Of a DNA stretch of 24,360 bases, positions 7,771 through 16,491 are shown one piece after another. The stretch's first letter is position 1. Each line of letters opens with the position of its first letter. The position numbers and the translations under genes were made by a program. This DNA comes from Prevotellaceae bacterium. GTDB taxonomy: Bacteria; Bacteroidota; Bacteroidia; Bacteroidales; UBA932. The notes beneath the pieces were generated by a model. The model searched no databases. It worked only from the letters and a program-made list of their open reading frames with translations, and was not told where the DNA came from. The DNA is taken from assembly GCA_031254635.1 (NCBI GenBank), contig JAIRUB010000251.1:1-24360 (forward strand). The letters are read 5' to 3'.

Positions 7771-7999
7771 ATGCACAATTCATTGATAATAAGTTATTTA
7801 CCAGTCCCCGCCTATTAATAATAATAGGCTGATAAACAATCTGTTATGTTTTTTACTATTTATCATTTTCAACTCAATTGACGCTGCAAAGTGACGAACA
7901 AAAAACAGAACGGTTATACCCCCAAAGAGGTTTTTTTTGAGGAAAAAAAAAAAAAATGAGCAAAAGAAGTAAAAATTGCACCTTCTCACCTTTCACCCT

Positions 8000-9664
8000 T
8001 TACCATTCAGCGGGATACCCGACGTAAAAAACAAATCCGTTTTTATCATATAAGCGTTGTGCTTCGGAGGCATTCGTCAAAAATTGTTCATTGTTTCTTT
8101 CCGTATTTCTGAGAATAAAATAGCAAGGTTTATCAATCGTGCCATTCATTGCTTGTTGACGTTCAGCATCATTGTCTTGATTAGGCATCTTATATTGAAT
8201 ATTACCGTAAAAATAATGTGCGTAACTGTAGTGAATCGGCAGAAAATAACAATCTTCGTCGGCTTTGCTTTTTAAAAATTCAATCATAGCATTTTGGGTA
8301 TATTTTTCCACATTCGGCACCACCAAAAGCATGATGGAGAAAATATAGAACAAGGTGCTACCCAATAAGATGCCGAACATAGTTAAACTTCGTTTACTAT
8401 TGATTTTCCAACAAAAATAAATCGTTGCAGCAATTAATAAAACGCCGATGAGCGGCTCAAATCCCAACCAAGAAGAAGTGGCTTGAAGATTGCCTACCGT
8501 AAATTCATCAGCCGTTGCGATGAGCAGCTTTTTCCATTGGTCAAAGGTAGTTATTGCCAATGCTGCAACGCCCCAAACTGCGGCGATGAAAATCAGTCCT
8601 GCTTTTTGGAATGTTTTTATCCTTGCTTTCTTCTGAATTACTTGATAAACATAGTAGGCTGCCAAGAATGAAAGTGGAAAATAACAAAGAGAGGAGTAGT
8701 GAATAATTTTAGTTTGAACGATAGAAAAGAGTAGTAGAACCACCCAAAATAAAATCATCGTCCACTCAAACACTCGCTTGCTTTTGACGGAGGTTTCGCA
8801 ACTTAGTATTTTTCTTCTGAATGTTGGCAGAGCGAGAATTGATGCGGGGAAAACGCCCATCAATAAAATCACAAAATGATACATAAAAAACCCGCCATGC
8901 CCCGCATCTTCAGTTTGAAACAGTCGGATTTGGTACTCGATAAATTGTGCAATAATTTTTGAATTGCCAAAAATCATTTGCAGTAAAAACCAAAATCCGC
9001 TAACGATAGTTAAAATAAAAGCAAACCAAATTACCTGCTTATAATTACATTTCAATTTGAATTTTCTATAAATCAGAAATACTGTAAAGCTCAGTAAAAA
9101 TATGAGAATTGCAACGGGGCCTTTGGTAAGTACAGCCAAGCCAAAGCATAGCCCAGACAAGCCTAAATGCTTATAGGCATTGTGCACGGACATGGTAAAA
9201 ACGGCGAAGAAATAAATCCCCAAAAAGATGAACAGATTAAACCAAGGGTCGATAATTCCCGATTTGAAATAAAAAAACGGCAGTAAAGAACACAAATAAC
9301 AGGCCGCCCAAAGTACGCCGAATTTGTAGCCTTTCAAGTGTCTCCCGATATTGTACAAAAACAGCAGTGTTACGATTCCGCAAAGCACATTAGGGAAGCG
9401 TGCTGCAAATTCGTTAATGCCGAAAAGTTTCATCGAAGCCACCTGCATCCAGATAAATAGGGGCGGCTTTTCCCAGAATGGTTCAAAGTTGATTTGGACA
9501 TCCAAATAATTGCCACACACCAACATTTCGCGAGCCGATTCCGCAAAATTGATTTCGTCCCAGTCGAATAAATGCACGCCTCCAAGCCCCGGCAAAAAAA
9601 GCAAACATCCCGCCATGATGATGATTAGCTGGGTAAGGTAATGTTTTTTAATTAACGAAAGCAT
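8000..9664 (-). CDS. ArnT/GT39-type membrane glycosyltransferase
   Basis: A 554-residue polytopic inner-membrane protein with roughly 11-12 hydrophobic segments. After the first membrane segment (about 11-25) comes a periplasmic loop with DWDEINFAESAREM (about 34-47), carrying the acidic residues expected at the active site. EKPPLFIWMQ (about 65-74) is the conserved KPPL motif of the ArnT/PMT superfamily. These enzymes move a sugar from a polyprenyl-phosphate carrier onto lipid A, glycan or protein at the outer face of the membrane; the acceptor here is unknown. I use ATG 9662-9664, because a TACCTTTG -7 box overlaps the in-frame TTG at 9683-9685, so that codon cannot be the start. The last codons and stop merge with a CACCCTTT-type repeat. 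Confidence 0.9.
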   Translation of the reverse strand: MLSLIKKHYLTQLIIIMAGCLLFLPGLGGVHLFDWDEINFAESAREMLVCGNYLDVQINFEPFWEKPPLFIWMQVASMKLFGINEFAARFPNVLCGIVTLLFLYNIGRHLKGYKFGVLWAACYLCSLLPFFYFKSGIIDPWFNLFIFLGIYFFAVFTMSVHNAYKHLGLSGLCFGLAVLTKGPVAILIFLLSFTVFLIYRKFKLKCNYKQVIWFAFILTIVSGFWFLLQMIFGNSKIIAQFIEYQIRLFQTEDAGHGGFFMYHFVILLMGVFPASILALPTFRRKILSCETSVKSKRVFEWTMILFWVVLLLFSIVQTKIIHYSSLCYFPLSFLAAYYVYQVIQKKARIKTFQKAGLIFIAAVWGVAALAITTFDQWKKLLIATADEFTVGNLQATSSWLGFEPLIGVLLIAATIYFCWKINSKRSLTMFGILLGSTLFYIFSIMLLVVPNVEKYTQNAMIEFLKSKADEDCYFLPIHYSYAHYFYGNIQYKMPNQDNDAERQQAMNGTIDKPCYFILRNTERNNEQFLTNASEAQRLYDKNGFVFYVGYPAEW

Positions 9665-9682
9665 GATATTGTAAATTTTATT

Positions 9683-9690
9683 CAAAGGTA
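9683..9690 (-). promoter_or_regulatory. -7 box of the glycosyltransferase gene
   Basis: TACCTTTG on the minus strand, 18 bases before the ATG at 9664. No clear -33 element. It decides the start codon of the gene. Confidence 0.65.
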
Positions 9691-9777
9691 ACTATTATCT
9701 CGGTAAAATCTGTGTTATCTATGTGCAAAAGATTTTTTAGACAGTTCGTTCCGGTGAGCTTAAAATCTACTTTCCTT

Positions 9778-9825
9778 TCGTGCGATTGCCCGACACAGCA
9801 TCTTACTATATTGTTCTTCGCACGA
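9778..9825. repeat. Inverted repeat, 8-bp arms, 32-base spacer
   Basis: TCGTGCGA (9778-9785) and TCGCACGA (9818-9825) are perfect complements, in the 258-base gap between the TonB-like gene and the glycosyltransferase gene. It could be a long-loop RNA stem; no T-tract follows, so it is not a standard terminator. Confidence 0.5.
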
Positions 9826-9900
9826 TAAAATTGTATTGTAAATATCTAACACTAAGGATATTTTGTTTTTTTGAATAAATTGGAAATAAGGTTTACCGTT

Positions 9901-9941
9901 TAATTCGTAATTCTCAATTTTCAACTTTCAATTCTCAATTA
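9901..9941. repeat. Word repeat (AATTCTCAATTTTCAA family)
   Basis: Variants of TAATTCG, AATTCTC, AATTTTC and AACTTTC run for about 40 bases and abut the stop codon of the TonB-like gene. A similar TAATTCGTAATTTCTAATTT lies at 2935-2954, against the era stop. Confidence 0.7.
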
Positions 9942-9943
9942 AA

Positions 9944-10690
9944 TTACTGCGCTATAAACCGATAGGTAATATGCCCTTTTTGGCGCTCGGGGGCATTGGC
10001 ATTAGCGGCGAAACGACTGGTGCTGGCAGCCTTTTTGGCCGCCTCATGCAGACAGGTGTTGTCAACAGAAGCAGTTGTACTGATGAGCATGCTTACCACA
10101 TTGCCACGCCGATCAACTTCAATCATAACCGTTACATCGCCACCACCTTGACATTTGTACACCGGTATCGGCAAACGCATGGCTTTGCGCCCTCCCAAAT
10201 CATAAGAGAGTACCGATGGCCCTTTGTAGGTTTCAGCCTTTCCGCTATTATTGTCGGGCTTGGCGGTAACGGGAACATAGTCGCCGCCCTGTTGTTGTCG
10301 GGCAGCATTGCGCGATGCATCCAAACGAGCTTGCACTTCTTTGGCTTCATCATAAATTACAGAGGGATTTTGATGACGGTCGTCACGTAAGATATTCTCG
10401 GATTTATCGACAGCTACATTGCGCAACTCATGGCTACGCATATTGCCCGACAAAACTTGATTTAATTCTTTTTCAAAACTTTTGACTCGTTGTTCTTTCT
10501 CTTCAAGCGCTACTTTTTCTTCCTGCTTGGAAAAGTCAATGGCGAAAAACGCCTCGTCGGAGCGAAGGCTATTGATGCTATACAACAAAAAAACAATGAT
10601 AGCTACTAAATGGATGGAAATAGTGCTACAAATTCCGACACGATGTTCATAAAAAACACGGCGCAGTTGATTATATAATTTTTCGAACAA
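9944..10690 (-). CDS. TonB-like energy-transducer family protein
   Basis: A 248-residue protein with a short cytoplasmic N-terminus, one membrane segment (about 19-40), a charged, probably coiled-coil stretch (about 50-80), a polar linker, and a C-terminal TonB-type domain (about 165-248: GDVTVMIEVDRRGNVV and ITYRFIAQ). This layout resembles TonB-family proteins that span the periplasm, but the usual proline-rich linker is missing. It may therefore be a TonB-fold protein with another partner rather than a true ExbB/ExbD-driven transducer. No exbB or exbD is present in the window. It is the last gene of the bamD-recN-nagB run, 5 bases after the nagB stop. The C-terminal alternating pattern is convincing, the specific role is not. 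Confidence 0.75.
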   Translation of the reverse strand: MFEKLYNQLRRVFYEHRVGICSTISIHLVAIIVFLLYSINSLRSDEAFFAIDFSKQEEKVALEEKEQRVKSFEKELNQVLSGNMRSHELRNVAVDKSENILRDDRHQNPSVIYDEAKEVQARLDASRNAARQQQGGDYVPVTAKPDNNSGKAETYKGPSVLSYDLGGRKAMRLPIPVYKCQGGGDVTVMIEVDRRGNVVSMLISTTASVDNTCLHEAAKKAASTSRFAANANAPERQKGHITYRFIAQ

Positions 10691-10695
10691 GATTA

Positions 10696-11505
10696 TTATA
10701 ACAAATTCTTCGCGTTCAGATTTTTACTCTCAATATTTTTAAAATAGTTGACAGTACCCACTCTCAACTCAACAGTGGCAGCCTCGTCGCACACAATCAT
10801 ACCTTTGGGATGTAGCTGTAGCGCGCTGACAGTCCATATATGGTTTATGCCTTCTTCCACTGCATGGCGCAGGGCGCGAGCCTTGCTGTGGCCATTAACA
10901 ATAATTAATACTTCCTCTGCATCCATTACTGTACCGACACCTACAGTCAGTGCTTTTTTCGGCACTTTGTTAATGTCGTTGTCAAAAAAACGGGAGTTGG
11001 CAATAATGGTATCGGTAGCCAATGTTTTCACGCGGGTACGGGAGGTAAGGGAAGAGCAGGGCTCGTTAAAAGCTATATGTCCGTCGGGGCCGATACCGCC
11101 AACAAACAAATGAATTTTACCGTAGCTTTTGATTTTTTCTTCATACTTGTTACATTCCTTTTCTAAATCAACAGCATTGCCATTGAGTATATTCACATTG
11201 CTTTTGGGGATGTCGATACAATTGAAAAAATTATTCCACATAAACGAATAATAACTTTCAGGATGTGTTTTCGGCAATCCTACATATTCGTCCATATTGA
11301 AAGTAACTACATTTTTAAAAGAAATCTGTCCGTCTTTGTGCAGACGGATTAATTCGTGGTAAGTGCCGAGCGGCGAAGAACCAGTAGGTAATCCTAAAAC
11401 AAAGGGTTTGTCGGCTGTAGGTTTAAAGTTATTAATTTTTCGTACAATATAAGCAGCTGCCCATTTGGATATCTGTTCGTAATTTTCTTGAATAATAAGT
11501 CGCAT
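10696..11505 (-). CDS. nagB: Glucosamine-6-phosphate deaminase
   Basis: A 269-residue cytosolic enzyme converting glucosamine-6-phosphate to fructose-6-phosphate and ammonia, in amino-sugar use and cell-wall recycling. Active-site residues fall at the same numbers as in E. coli NagB: Asp72 in NMDEYVGL, Asp141 and His143 in GGIGPDGHIAFNEP, and Glu148. The LPTGSSPLGTY phosphate-binding loop is at 39-49. Length matches the family (266 in E. coli). No nagA or transport gene is adjacent. The gene sits 13 bases after the recN stop in a housekeeping run, so it is probably expressed constitutively with it rather than from a sugar-controlled promoter. Confidence 0.97.
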   Translation of the reverse strand: MRLIIQENYEQISKWAAAYIVRKINNFKPTADKPFVLGLPTGSSPLGTYHELIRLHKDGQISFKNVVTFNMDEYVGLPKTHPESYYSFMWNNFFNCIDIPKSNVNILNGNAVDLEKECNKYEEKIKSYGKIHLFVGGIGPDGHIAFNEPCSSLTSRTRVKTLATDTIIANSRFFDNDINKVPKKALTVGVGTVMDAEEVLIIVNGHSKARALRHAVEEGINHIWTVSALQLHPKGMIVCDEAATVELRVGTVNYFKNIESKNLNAKNLL

Positions 11506-11518
11506 AATATGTTTTGTT

Positions 11519-13186
11519 TTATTGATGTCCTGAGTTTAGTAATTCTTTAGCGTTGTTGATGGCTGCCTGTGTGATATTTTGCCCACTGAGCATTTTGGCT
11601 ATTTCCATAAGACGTTCGTCGGGATTCAGCGCTTTGATGGCTGTAGTGGTTACGCCTGCTGTGTTCTCGTGTTTGAATACCACAAAATGAGCCTTCCCTT
11701 TACTGGCCACTTGCGGCAGATGTGTGATGTTAACTACTTGAATATTTTTCGACAAATCGTACACAATGTTTCCCATTTTATCGGCAATATCGCCTGATAC
11801 GCCTGCATCTATCTCGTCAAATATGATGGTAGGAAGCCCACTGCTGCGCACCATCAGCGATTTCAAGCAGAGCATTACACGGGAAATTTCGCCGCCCGAA
11901 GCAATTTTCGACAGCTCTTGCGGCGCTATTTCCTTGTTAGCAGAAAACAGGAAAATGACAGTGTTTTTTCCGTTAGCTTGTAATTGCTCGGTATCACCAA
12001 TCATAATACGGAATATTACATGCGGAATTCCCAAGTGCTGCAATGTACTCACCATGTTCTTTTCAATGTCGGGAACGATTTTTTTACGTTGCTCCGATAT
12101 TTTTTCAACTAAATTTTTAGCCGTTTGATATTGTAAATCGTGATTTTTTTGCAGTTGGGCCAAGGTTTGATCAAAATTTTCAATAGCATTTAATTTTTCA
12201 AAAATTTGTTCGTGTAAGGCTATTAATGCTTCGACCGAATTGAGGTGGTGTTTTTGCTGTAGTGAATAAATGGCATTAAGCCGATTTTCCACTACTGCCA
12301 ACCTGTCGGGCGATACTTCAATTTTATTGTTGATATTTTCGATTTCTTGATTGATGTCGCGCAGTTCTATCCGCGAAGAGTTAAGTCGTTCTGTTAATGC
12401 TTGTGCTGTAGGAAATAGCGAGGCAATTTTTTGTAATCCATGAAGCGCTTCGCGTAATAGGTTATCAATAGATAAATCTTCATTTGATAATACTGCATTT
12501 GCTTTGGTGAGTATTTCTTTTATTTCTTCGGCATGGGTGAGTTGCTTCAATTCTTCTTCGAGGAATTGTTGCTCGCCCGACTTGAGTTGTAGGGCGTTTA
12601 GTTCGTTATGCTGAAATAGAAGATAGTCGTATTCGGCTTTGGCTTGTTGGGCTTTATTCTCCCACTCGCTAAGTGCGGAAGCCGCTTCTTTATAAGCTGC
12701 GAATGCTTGTTTGTAGGCCGTCAATGTGTCGGCATGATTAGCCTGCGCATCCACTACGCTCGTTTGAAAACTTGATGACCCGACAAGCAAATTTTGGTGT
12801 TGCGAGTGAATATCTATAAGCTGATCGCCAAGCTCCTTGAGCAGGTTCAGGGTAACGGGAATTTCATTGATAAATGCCCGCGACTTGCCGTTTGGGCTAA
12901 TGATACGCCGAATAGTGGTGGCGTTATCGTAATCAATATCGTTGGTTGAAAAAAAATCTTCCAAGCCATAGCCATCAATAGAAAAGCAAGCTTCTACCAT
13001 GCAATTATGATTCTTGTCTTTGAGTACCATGGTATCGGCACGTTGTCCGAGAATGAGTGATAATGCGCCTAAGAGAATAGATTTACCTGCACCGGTTTCC
13101 CCTGTAATAATACTTAATCCATCGGGCAAAGTGATGTTTAATTTCTCGATAAGAGCATAGTTCTCTATGGACAAAGTCTGCAACAT
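11519..13186 (-). CDS. recN: DNA repair protein RecN
   Basis: A 555-residue SMC-like ATPase of normal RecN length. Walker A GETGAGKS (29-36) is in the N-terminal half, followed by a long central coiled coil (about 160-370). The C-terminal half has the ABC signature ASGGEISR (near 428) and Walker B TIIFDEIDAGVSG (near 455). RecN is recruited to double-strand breaks and holds DNA ends or sister strands together during recombinational repair. It lies 9 bases after DUF4835 and 13 before nagB. No LexA/SOS-type operator is evident, and the gene is embedded in an operon rather than carrying its own promoter. Confidence 0.97.
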   Translation of the reverse strand: MLQTLSIENYALIEKLNITLPDGLSIITGETGAGKSILLGALSLILGQRADTMVLKDKNHNCMVEACFSIDGYGLEDFFSTNDIDYDNATTIRRIISPNGKSRAFINEIPVTLNLLKELGDQLIDIHSQHQNLLVGSSSFQTSVVDAQANHADTLTAYKQAFAAYKEAASALSEWENKAQQAKAEYDYLLFQHNELNALQLKSGEQQFLEEELKQLTHAEEIKEILTKANAVLSNEDLSIDNLLREALHGLQKIASLFPTAQALTERLNSSRIELRDINQEIENINNKIEVSPDRLAVVENRLNAIYSLQQKHHLNSVEALIALHEQIFEKLNAIENFDQTLAQLQKNHDLQYQTAKNLVEKISEQRKKIVPDIEKNMVSTLQHLGIPHVIFRIMIGDTEQLQANGKNTVIFLFSANKEIAPQELSKIASGGEISRVMLCLKSLMVRSSGLPTIIFDEIDAGVSGDIADKMGNIVYDLSKNIQVVNITHLPQVASKGKAHFVVFKHENTAGVTTTAIKALNPDERLMEIAKMLSGQNITQAAINNAKELLNSGHQ

Positions 13187-13195
13187 ACATATTAA

Positions 13196-14113
13196 CTAAA
13201 ATGGAGTGGCTACGTTTTTTAGCTTTACATATTTCTTTTCGTTCATCTTATCAACTTCTACCAATATTTGGTAAGCTCTCATCCGTTCAGTTTCGGGGGC
13301 TTCTAAAAATATATTAACAATTTCGTCGGCTTTGGCATCAAAAAATAATTTGAGTAAGAACAGATAAGTGTCGGGGCGATCGCGATGAACCCTCTGGATG
13401 TCGAGTAATGCCTCCATAACGCCTATGCGGCCATCGCTCACACTTGTATTCATCAAATCGAGGCCAAGGCGGTGGTATTTGTAATAAACATTACGCATTG
13501 GGCCATATTTGTAGTTCAGCATATTTTCAATCATCCAGTAGCGATTGGTGCGCGAGCCGTCATAAGGCCGCCAGCCCTTCACGGGTGCATTCTGAGCGTT
13601 TAATACAATATTTTCGGCTTTTTTCAAATACTCGGTTCCTCCCAGTAAGGAAAAACTGTCGTAGTCGAGCCCCAGCATAATGTAGCAGTAGAATGCTATA
13701 AGCGAGGGGAGCGGACTGGTATAGACTTGTTCATTGAATTGTATTTGGTCGTATTCAATATAGGTGAAGAGTACCTCGTTATCCATATAATTGAACATAG
13801 GAGTGATAAAGGTGCTGCCAAAAACAGGCCGGCTTGATTGTACTTGCAGCGTAGCGCGAAATTCATTAGCACTGAGTTGTTCGGTAATATTAATAAAGAT
13901 GTTACACTCTATCCGTTCATCTGTGGCAAAAAGATTGTTAGTCCAGGCAGTGTTATTGACAAAATCTTGCAAATCCTTCTGTAAGGTAGTAAAGATAGAT
14001 TGGTTTGTTCCCTGTATTTTAGAGTAGTTAACGCTTAATCCACAGCGTAACTCCTGCGCTCCTGCCTCAGCAAGAAGCGATAAGGCTAAGATTATAAAAA
14101 GAATCTTTTTCAT
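13196..14113 (-). CDS. porD: DUF4835 family protein (PorD-like)
   Basis: A 305-residue exported protein with a cleavable signal peptide: basic start MKKILF, a hydrophobic core, and AEAGAQ with cleavage near residues 18-20. The rest lacks membrane segments. It matches from memory the Bacteroidetes-specific DUF4835 family, called PorD in the type IX secretion literature; its molecular role is not settled, and the family also occurs outside clear T9SS contexts. Motifs recalled as typical are a LGLDYDSFS segment (about 148-156) and a GWRPYDGSRTNRYW block (about 180-193). I start at ATG 14111-14113, two codons after an in-frame GTG that overlaps the coaBC stop. The order coaBC-DUF4835-recN is, as I recall, common in this phylum. 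No other por or gld genes are in the window. Confidence 0.8.
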   Translation of the reverse strand: MKKILFIILALSLLAEAGAQELRCGLSVNYSKIQGTNQSIFTTLQKDLQDFVNNTAWTNNLFATDERIECNIFINITEQLSANEFRATLQVQSSRPVFGSTFITPMFNYMDNEVLFTYIEYDQIQFNEQVYTSPLPSLIAFYCYIMLGLDYDSFSLLGGTEYLKKAENIVLNAQNAPVKGWRPYDGSRTNRYWMIENMLNYKYGPMRNVYYKYHRLGLDLMNTSVSDGRIGVMEALLDIQRVHRDRPDTYLFLLKLFFDAKADEIVNIFLEAPETERMRAYQILVEVDKMNEKKYVKLKNVATPF

Positions 14114-14115
14114 AA

Positions 14116-15336
14116 TCACTTTTTATTAGTCATTAAACATTCAATAGCATTTATAATGTCTTTCGCTACTTCGCTTTTCATTTTAAGTTTGAATTTTTTT
14201 TGTTGGCCGTCTTCGTATAGCAAAGTAATTTTATTGGTATCGCCGCCAAATCCTGCTCCATTATCATTCAAAAAATTCAGTACAATAAAGTCGAGATTTT
14301 TATTGTGTATTTTCCTTTGGGCATTGACTATTTCATTCTCGATTTCCAATGCAAATCCGATTACATATTGGTTCTTTTTTTTCTTTTTCCCCAGCGTAGC
14401 GGCAATGTCTATAGTGGGTTTTAGCAGGAGTTGCACCTCGTTTTTTTTACGTTTTATTTTGTCCGCAGCAATTTTTATAGGCGTAAAATCAGCTACTGCA
14501 GCGCAGCATATAGCAATAGTTATGTTATCAAAAGCTTTTTCGGAAGCTCGCAGCATTTCATCGGCTGTGGTTACCGGAATAAGTTTGATCTTGCTATTTT
14601 CAGGTGTGGGAAGATGGGTTGGCCCGCTAATCAATGTAACTTCTGCTCCGCGGATCGCTGCTTCTTCAGCTAAGGCGTATCCCATTTTTCCAGAAGAGTG
14701 ATTACCTATGAAACGCACAGGGTCAATAGCCTCATAAGTCGGCCCGGCTGTAATAAGCACCTTAAGTCCTGCTAATGTTTTTTTTTTGGAAGATTGTTGC
14801 CCCAACTTATCTAAGCAGGCCACTATGTTTTCCGGTTCTTCCATTCTACCTTCGCCTTCAAGCCCACTGGCTAATTCACCACTCGTTGGTTGAATAATGG
14901 TTACACCGTTGGTGCGAAGTATTTCCAAATTTTGTTGGGTAGTTGAATGTTTGAACATGGCAAAATCCATAGCCGGCGCTACTATTACCGGACAACGTGC
15001 CGAGAGATAAGTAGTAAGCACTAAATTATCGGCTGTGCCGGTAGCCATTTTAGCTAAGGTATTAGCTGAGGCGGGAGCTATAAGATAGTAATCGGCCCAT
15101 TCGCCAAGGCTGACGTGGTTGTTCCAATCACCGTTTTCAGGATTATAGAAATCAACAAGAATAGGATGTTTTGATAGGGTTGCCATGGTCAAAGGTGTGA
15201 TAAACTGTTTGGCCATAGGCGTCATCAACACTTTTACTTCGGCTCCGGCTTTGCTTAGTAAACGAACAAGCATTGCAGCTTTGTAGGCGGCAATGCTTCC
15301 GGTGATGCCGAGTAATATGTGTTTCCCTTTAAGCAT
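14116..15336 (-). CDS. coaBC: Bifunctional CoaBC (PPC decarboxylase / PPC synthetase)
   Basis: A 406-residue two-domain enzyme for steps two and three of CoA synthesis from phosphopantothenate. The CoaC flavoprotein domain (1-180) has ITGSIAAYKA, the catalytic His74 in NHVSLGEWAD, and the GLEGEGRM lid (158-165). The usual PAMN motif reads PAMD (121-124). I recall this as common in Bacteroidetes, but the Asn-to-Asp change deserves note. The CoaB synthetase domain (190-406) has ITAGPTYEAIDPVRFIGN and CAAVADF. It overlaps rpoZ by 8 bases upstream and ends 2 bases before the DUF4835 ATG, so it is tightly coupled in the operon. Confidence 0.95.
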   Translation of the reverse strand: MLKGKHILLGITGSIAAYKAAMLVRLLSKAGAEVKVLMTPMAKQFITPLTMATLSKHPILVDFYNPENGDWNNHVSLGEWADYYLIAPASANTLAKMATGTADNLVLTTYLSARCPVIVAPAMDFAMFKHSTTQQNLEILRTNGVTIIQPTSGELASGLEGEGRMEEPENIVACLDKLGQQSSKKKTLAGLKVLITAGPTYEAIDPVRFIGNHSSGKMGYALAEEAAIRGAEVTLISGPTHLPTPENSKIKLIPVTTADEMLRASEKAFDNITIAICCAAVADFTPIKIAADKIKRKKNEVQLLLKPTIDIAATLGKKKKKNQYVIGFALEIENEIVNAQRKIHNKNLDFIVLNFLNDNGAGFGGDTNKITLLYEDGQQKKFKLKMKSEVAKDIINAIECLMTNKK

Positions 15337-15664
15337 TTTTTTCTTCAGGGTGCTCTTCTATCTTGCGGAAATGAATCTTATTGTCAATTAACTCCTGAAT
15401 GGCGATTAATGTGGGCTTGGGTTGACGTTCGTAGTAACGAGAAATTTCAATTTGTTCGCGATTTTCAAAAGTTTCTTCCAAATTATCGGAATAGGTTGAA
15501 AATTCTTCGAGTTTTCGATTTAATTCTTGTTTAGTTTCAGCGGCAATCTGATTAGCGCGTTTGGCGATAATCATAGTGGTTTCATAAACATTGCCGATAG
15601 GCGCTGCAAGTTTGTTGACGTCACGAGTAACAGTAGTAAGAGGTACGCTCATCTTTTTTTCCAT
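15329..15664 (-). CDS. rpoZ: DNA-directed RNA polymerase omega subunit (Rpb6/RpoZ-like)
   Basis: A 111-residue protein. The core VYETTMIIAKRANQIA (about 26-41) and KPTLIAIQELIDNKI (about 82-96) fit the omega/Rpb6 fold that helps assemble the polymerase beta' subunit. The Bacteroidetes version sits, as here, directly upstream of coaBC and downstream of bamD. The ATG at 15664 is used; an internal ATG four codons later (15652) is also possible. It starts 8 bases after the bamD stop and overlaps coaBC by 8. Identification rests on short motifs plus this gene order. Confidence 0.82.
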   Translation of the reverse strand: MEKKMSVPLTTVTRDVNKLAAPIGNVYETTMIIAKRANQIAAETKQELNRKLEEFSTYSDNLEETFENREQIEISRYYERQPKPTLIAIQELIDNKIHFRKIEEHPEEKNA

Positions 15665-15672
15665 ATATGTAT

Positions 15673-16482
15673 TTATTTTTTTTCTAAAAAATCAAGCGCT
15701 TCGGTGTGCATACCATCGGCGTTTCTTTTGTACTTCGATTCGGGATATTCACTGATAATATTGTAGTATTCGTCAATAACCGACTGATAACGATCGCGCT
15801 GTTTTGACGACACGCTATTTTTGGCAAGCCGGTAGCTGGAGGATAAAATCAGGTAAAGAATATCTTCGCGGTATTGGGTATTCGGATTATCTTTTAATGT
15901 TGTTTTTAAAGCCATCACCGCAGCTTTGTACTCTTCAATTTTGTGGTACAGTGCAGCGGAATTAAAAGCTTTTTCATCTAAGCGGCCACGCAAATCGTCT
16001 TGCATCCCACGTATCTGAGGTGCCCATTCGGTTGATGGATAAAGGTAGAGAAACTCGTTCATAGCCGCTAATGCCTGCGTACTAGGGCGAGGATCGAGCG
16101 ATGACCGGTAAGTAACATTATACACACTTACACAACGAAGGAAATAAGCCTCCTCGGTAAACTGGCTGCGTGGAAATGTTTGCCGGAAAGTATTAAGATA
16201 ATGCTCTGCCGAATACATGTCGTTATCAAGGAAAAAACTTTTTGCCAAATAAAAGTTGACACTGTCATCCCGTGGTGTTCCCCGATAATACAAAGCAATA
16301 TTATCGAACAAGGTGGCTGCTCTGGAATATTTTTTGAGCTTGTAATATTCCATGGCTTTTTGATACTTAGCTTCATTATCAGTACTCTTCAAAATCTTAT
16401 CAAAAGCGCTGGTACATGAAGTCAATACCAATCCGGCCACCATGATTACAGCCAAAAAATGTAATAAATGTTTACTTTTCAT
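15673..16482 (-). CDS. bamD: Outer-membrane assembly lipoprotein BamD
   Basis: A 269-residue lipoprotein. The signal peptide ends in the lipobox LTSC, with acylated Cys23. TPR-like helical repeats follow (about 35-250; YYKLKKYSRAATLFDN and YLNTFRQTFPRSQ are typical). BamD is anchored to the inner leaflet of the outer membrane and with BamA inserts beta-barrel proteins. The length fits the family. It is the first gene after a TATCTTTG promoter in the 40-base gap behind trxB and leads the run rpoZ-coaBC-DUF4835-recN-nagB-TonB-like, which has only gaps or overlaps of up to 13 bases and so is probably one transcript. Confidence 0.93.
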   Translation of the reverse strand: MKSKHLLHFLAVIMVAGLVLTSCTSAFDKILKSTDNEAKYQKAMEYYKLKKYSRAATLFDNIALYYRGTPRDDSVNFYLAKSFFLDNDMYSAEHYLNTFRQTFPRSQFTEEAYFLRCVSVYNVTYRSSLDPRPSTQALAAMNEFLYLYPSTEWAPQIRGMQDDLRGRLDEKAFNSAALYHKIEEYKAAVMALKTTLKDNPNTQYREDILYLILSSSYRLAKNSVSSKQRDRYQSVIDEYYNIISEYPESKYKRNADGMHTEALDFLEKK

Positions 16483-16491
16483 AATAATCTA

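Larger units (their letters stand above)
7591..7999. other. Intergenic region with repeats, a terminator and a possible 22-codon ORF
   Basis: AT-rich stretch between the IS630 relic and the glycosyltransferase. It holds a perfect 9-bp inverted repeat (7702-7728), a minus-strand terminator (7735-7770), a small CCTATTA/TAATAGG hairpin (7811-7828) and a run of about 14 A at 7945-7958. A minus-strand 22-codon ORF at 7798-7866 has a basic N-terminus and a hydrophobic core (FISLLLLIGG). It ends 28 bases before the terminator stem and has only a promoter-like TCACTTTG upstream (about 7889-7896), so I do not call it a gene. Confidence 0.5.

Noticed and set aside
9664..9685. Longer glycosyltransferase start at an in-frame TTG (9683-9685)
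   Set aside because: The TTG is part of the -7 promoter box TACCTTTG, so it would not be transcribed; the ATG at 9664 is used.
11766..12128. Long antisense ORFs over recN, coaBC, nagB, the TonB-like gene and the EF-G paralogue
   Set aside because: They mirror strongly supported genes, have no promoters and no recognisable domains.
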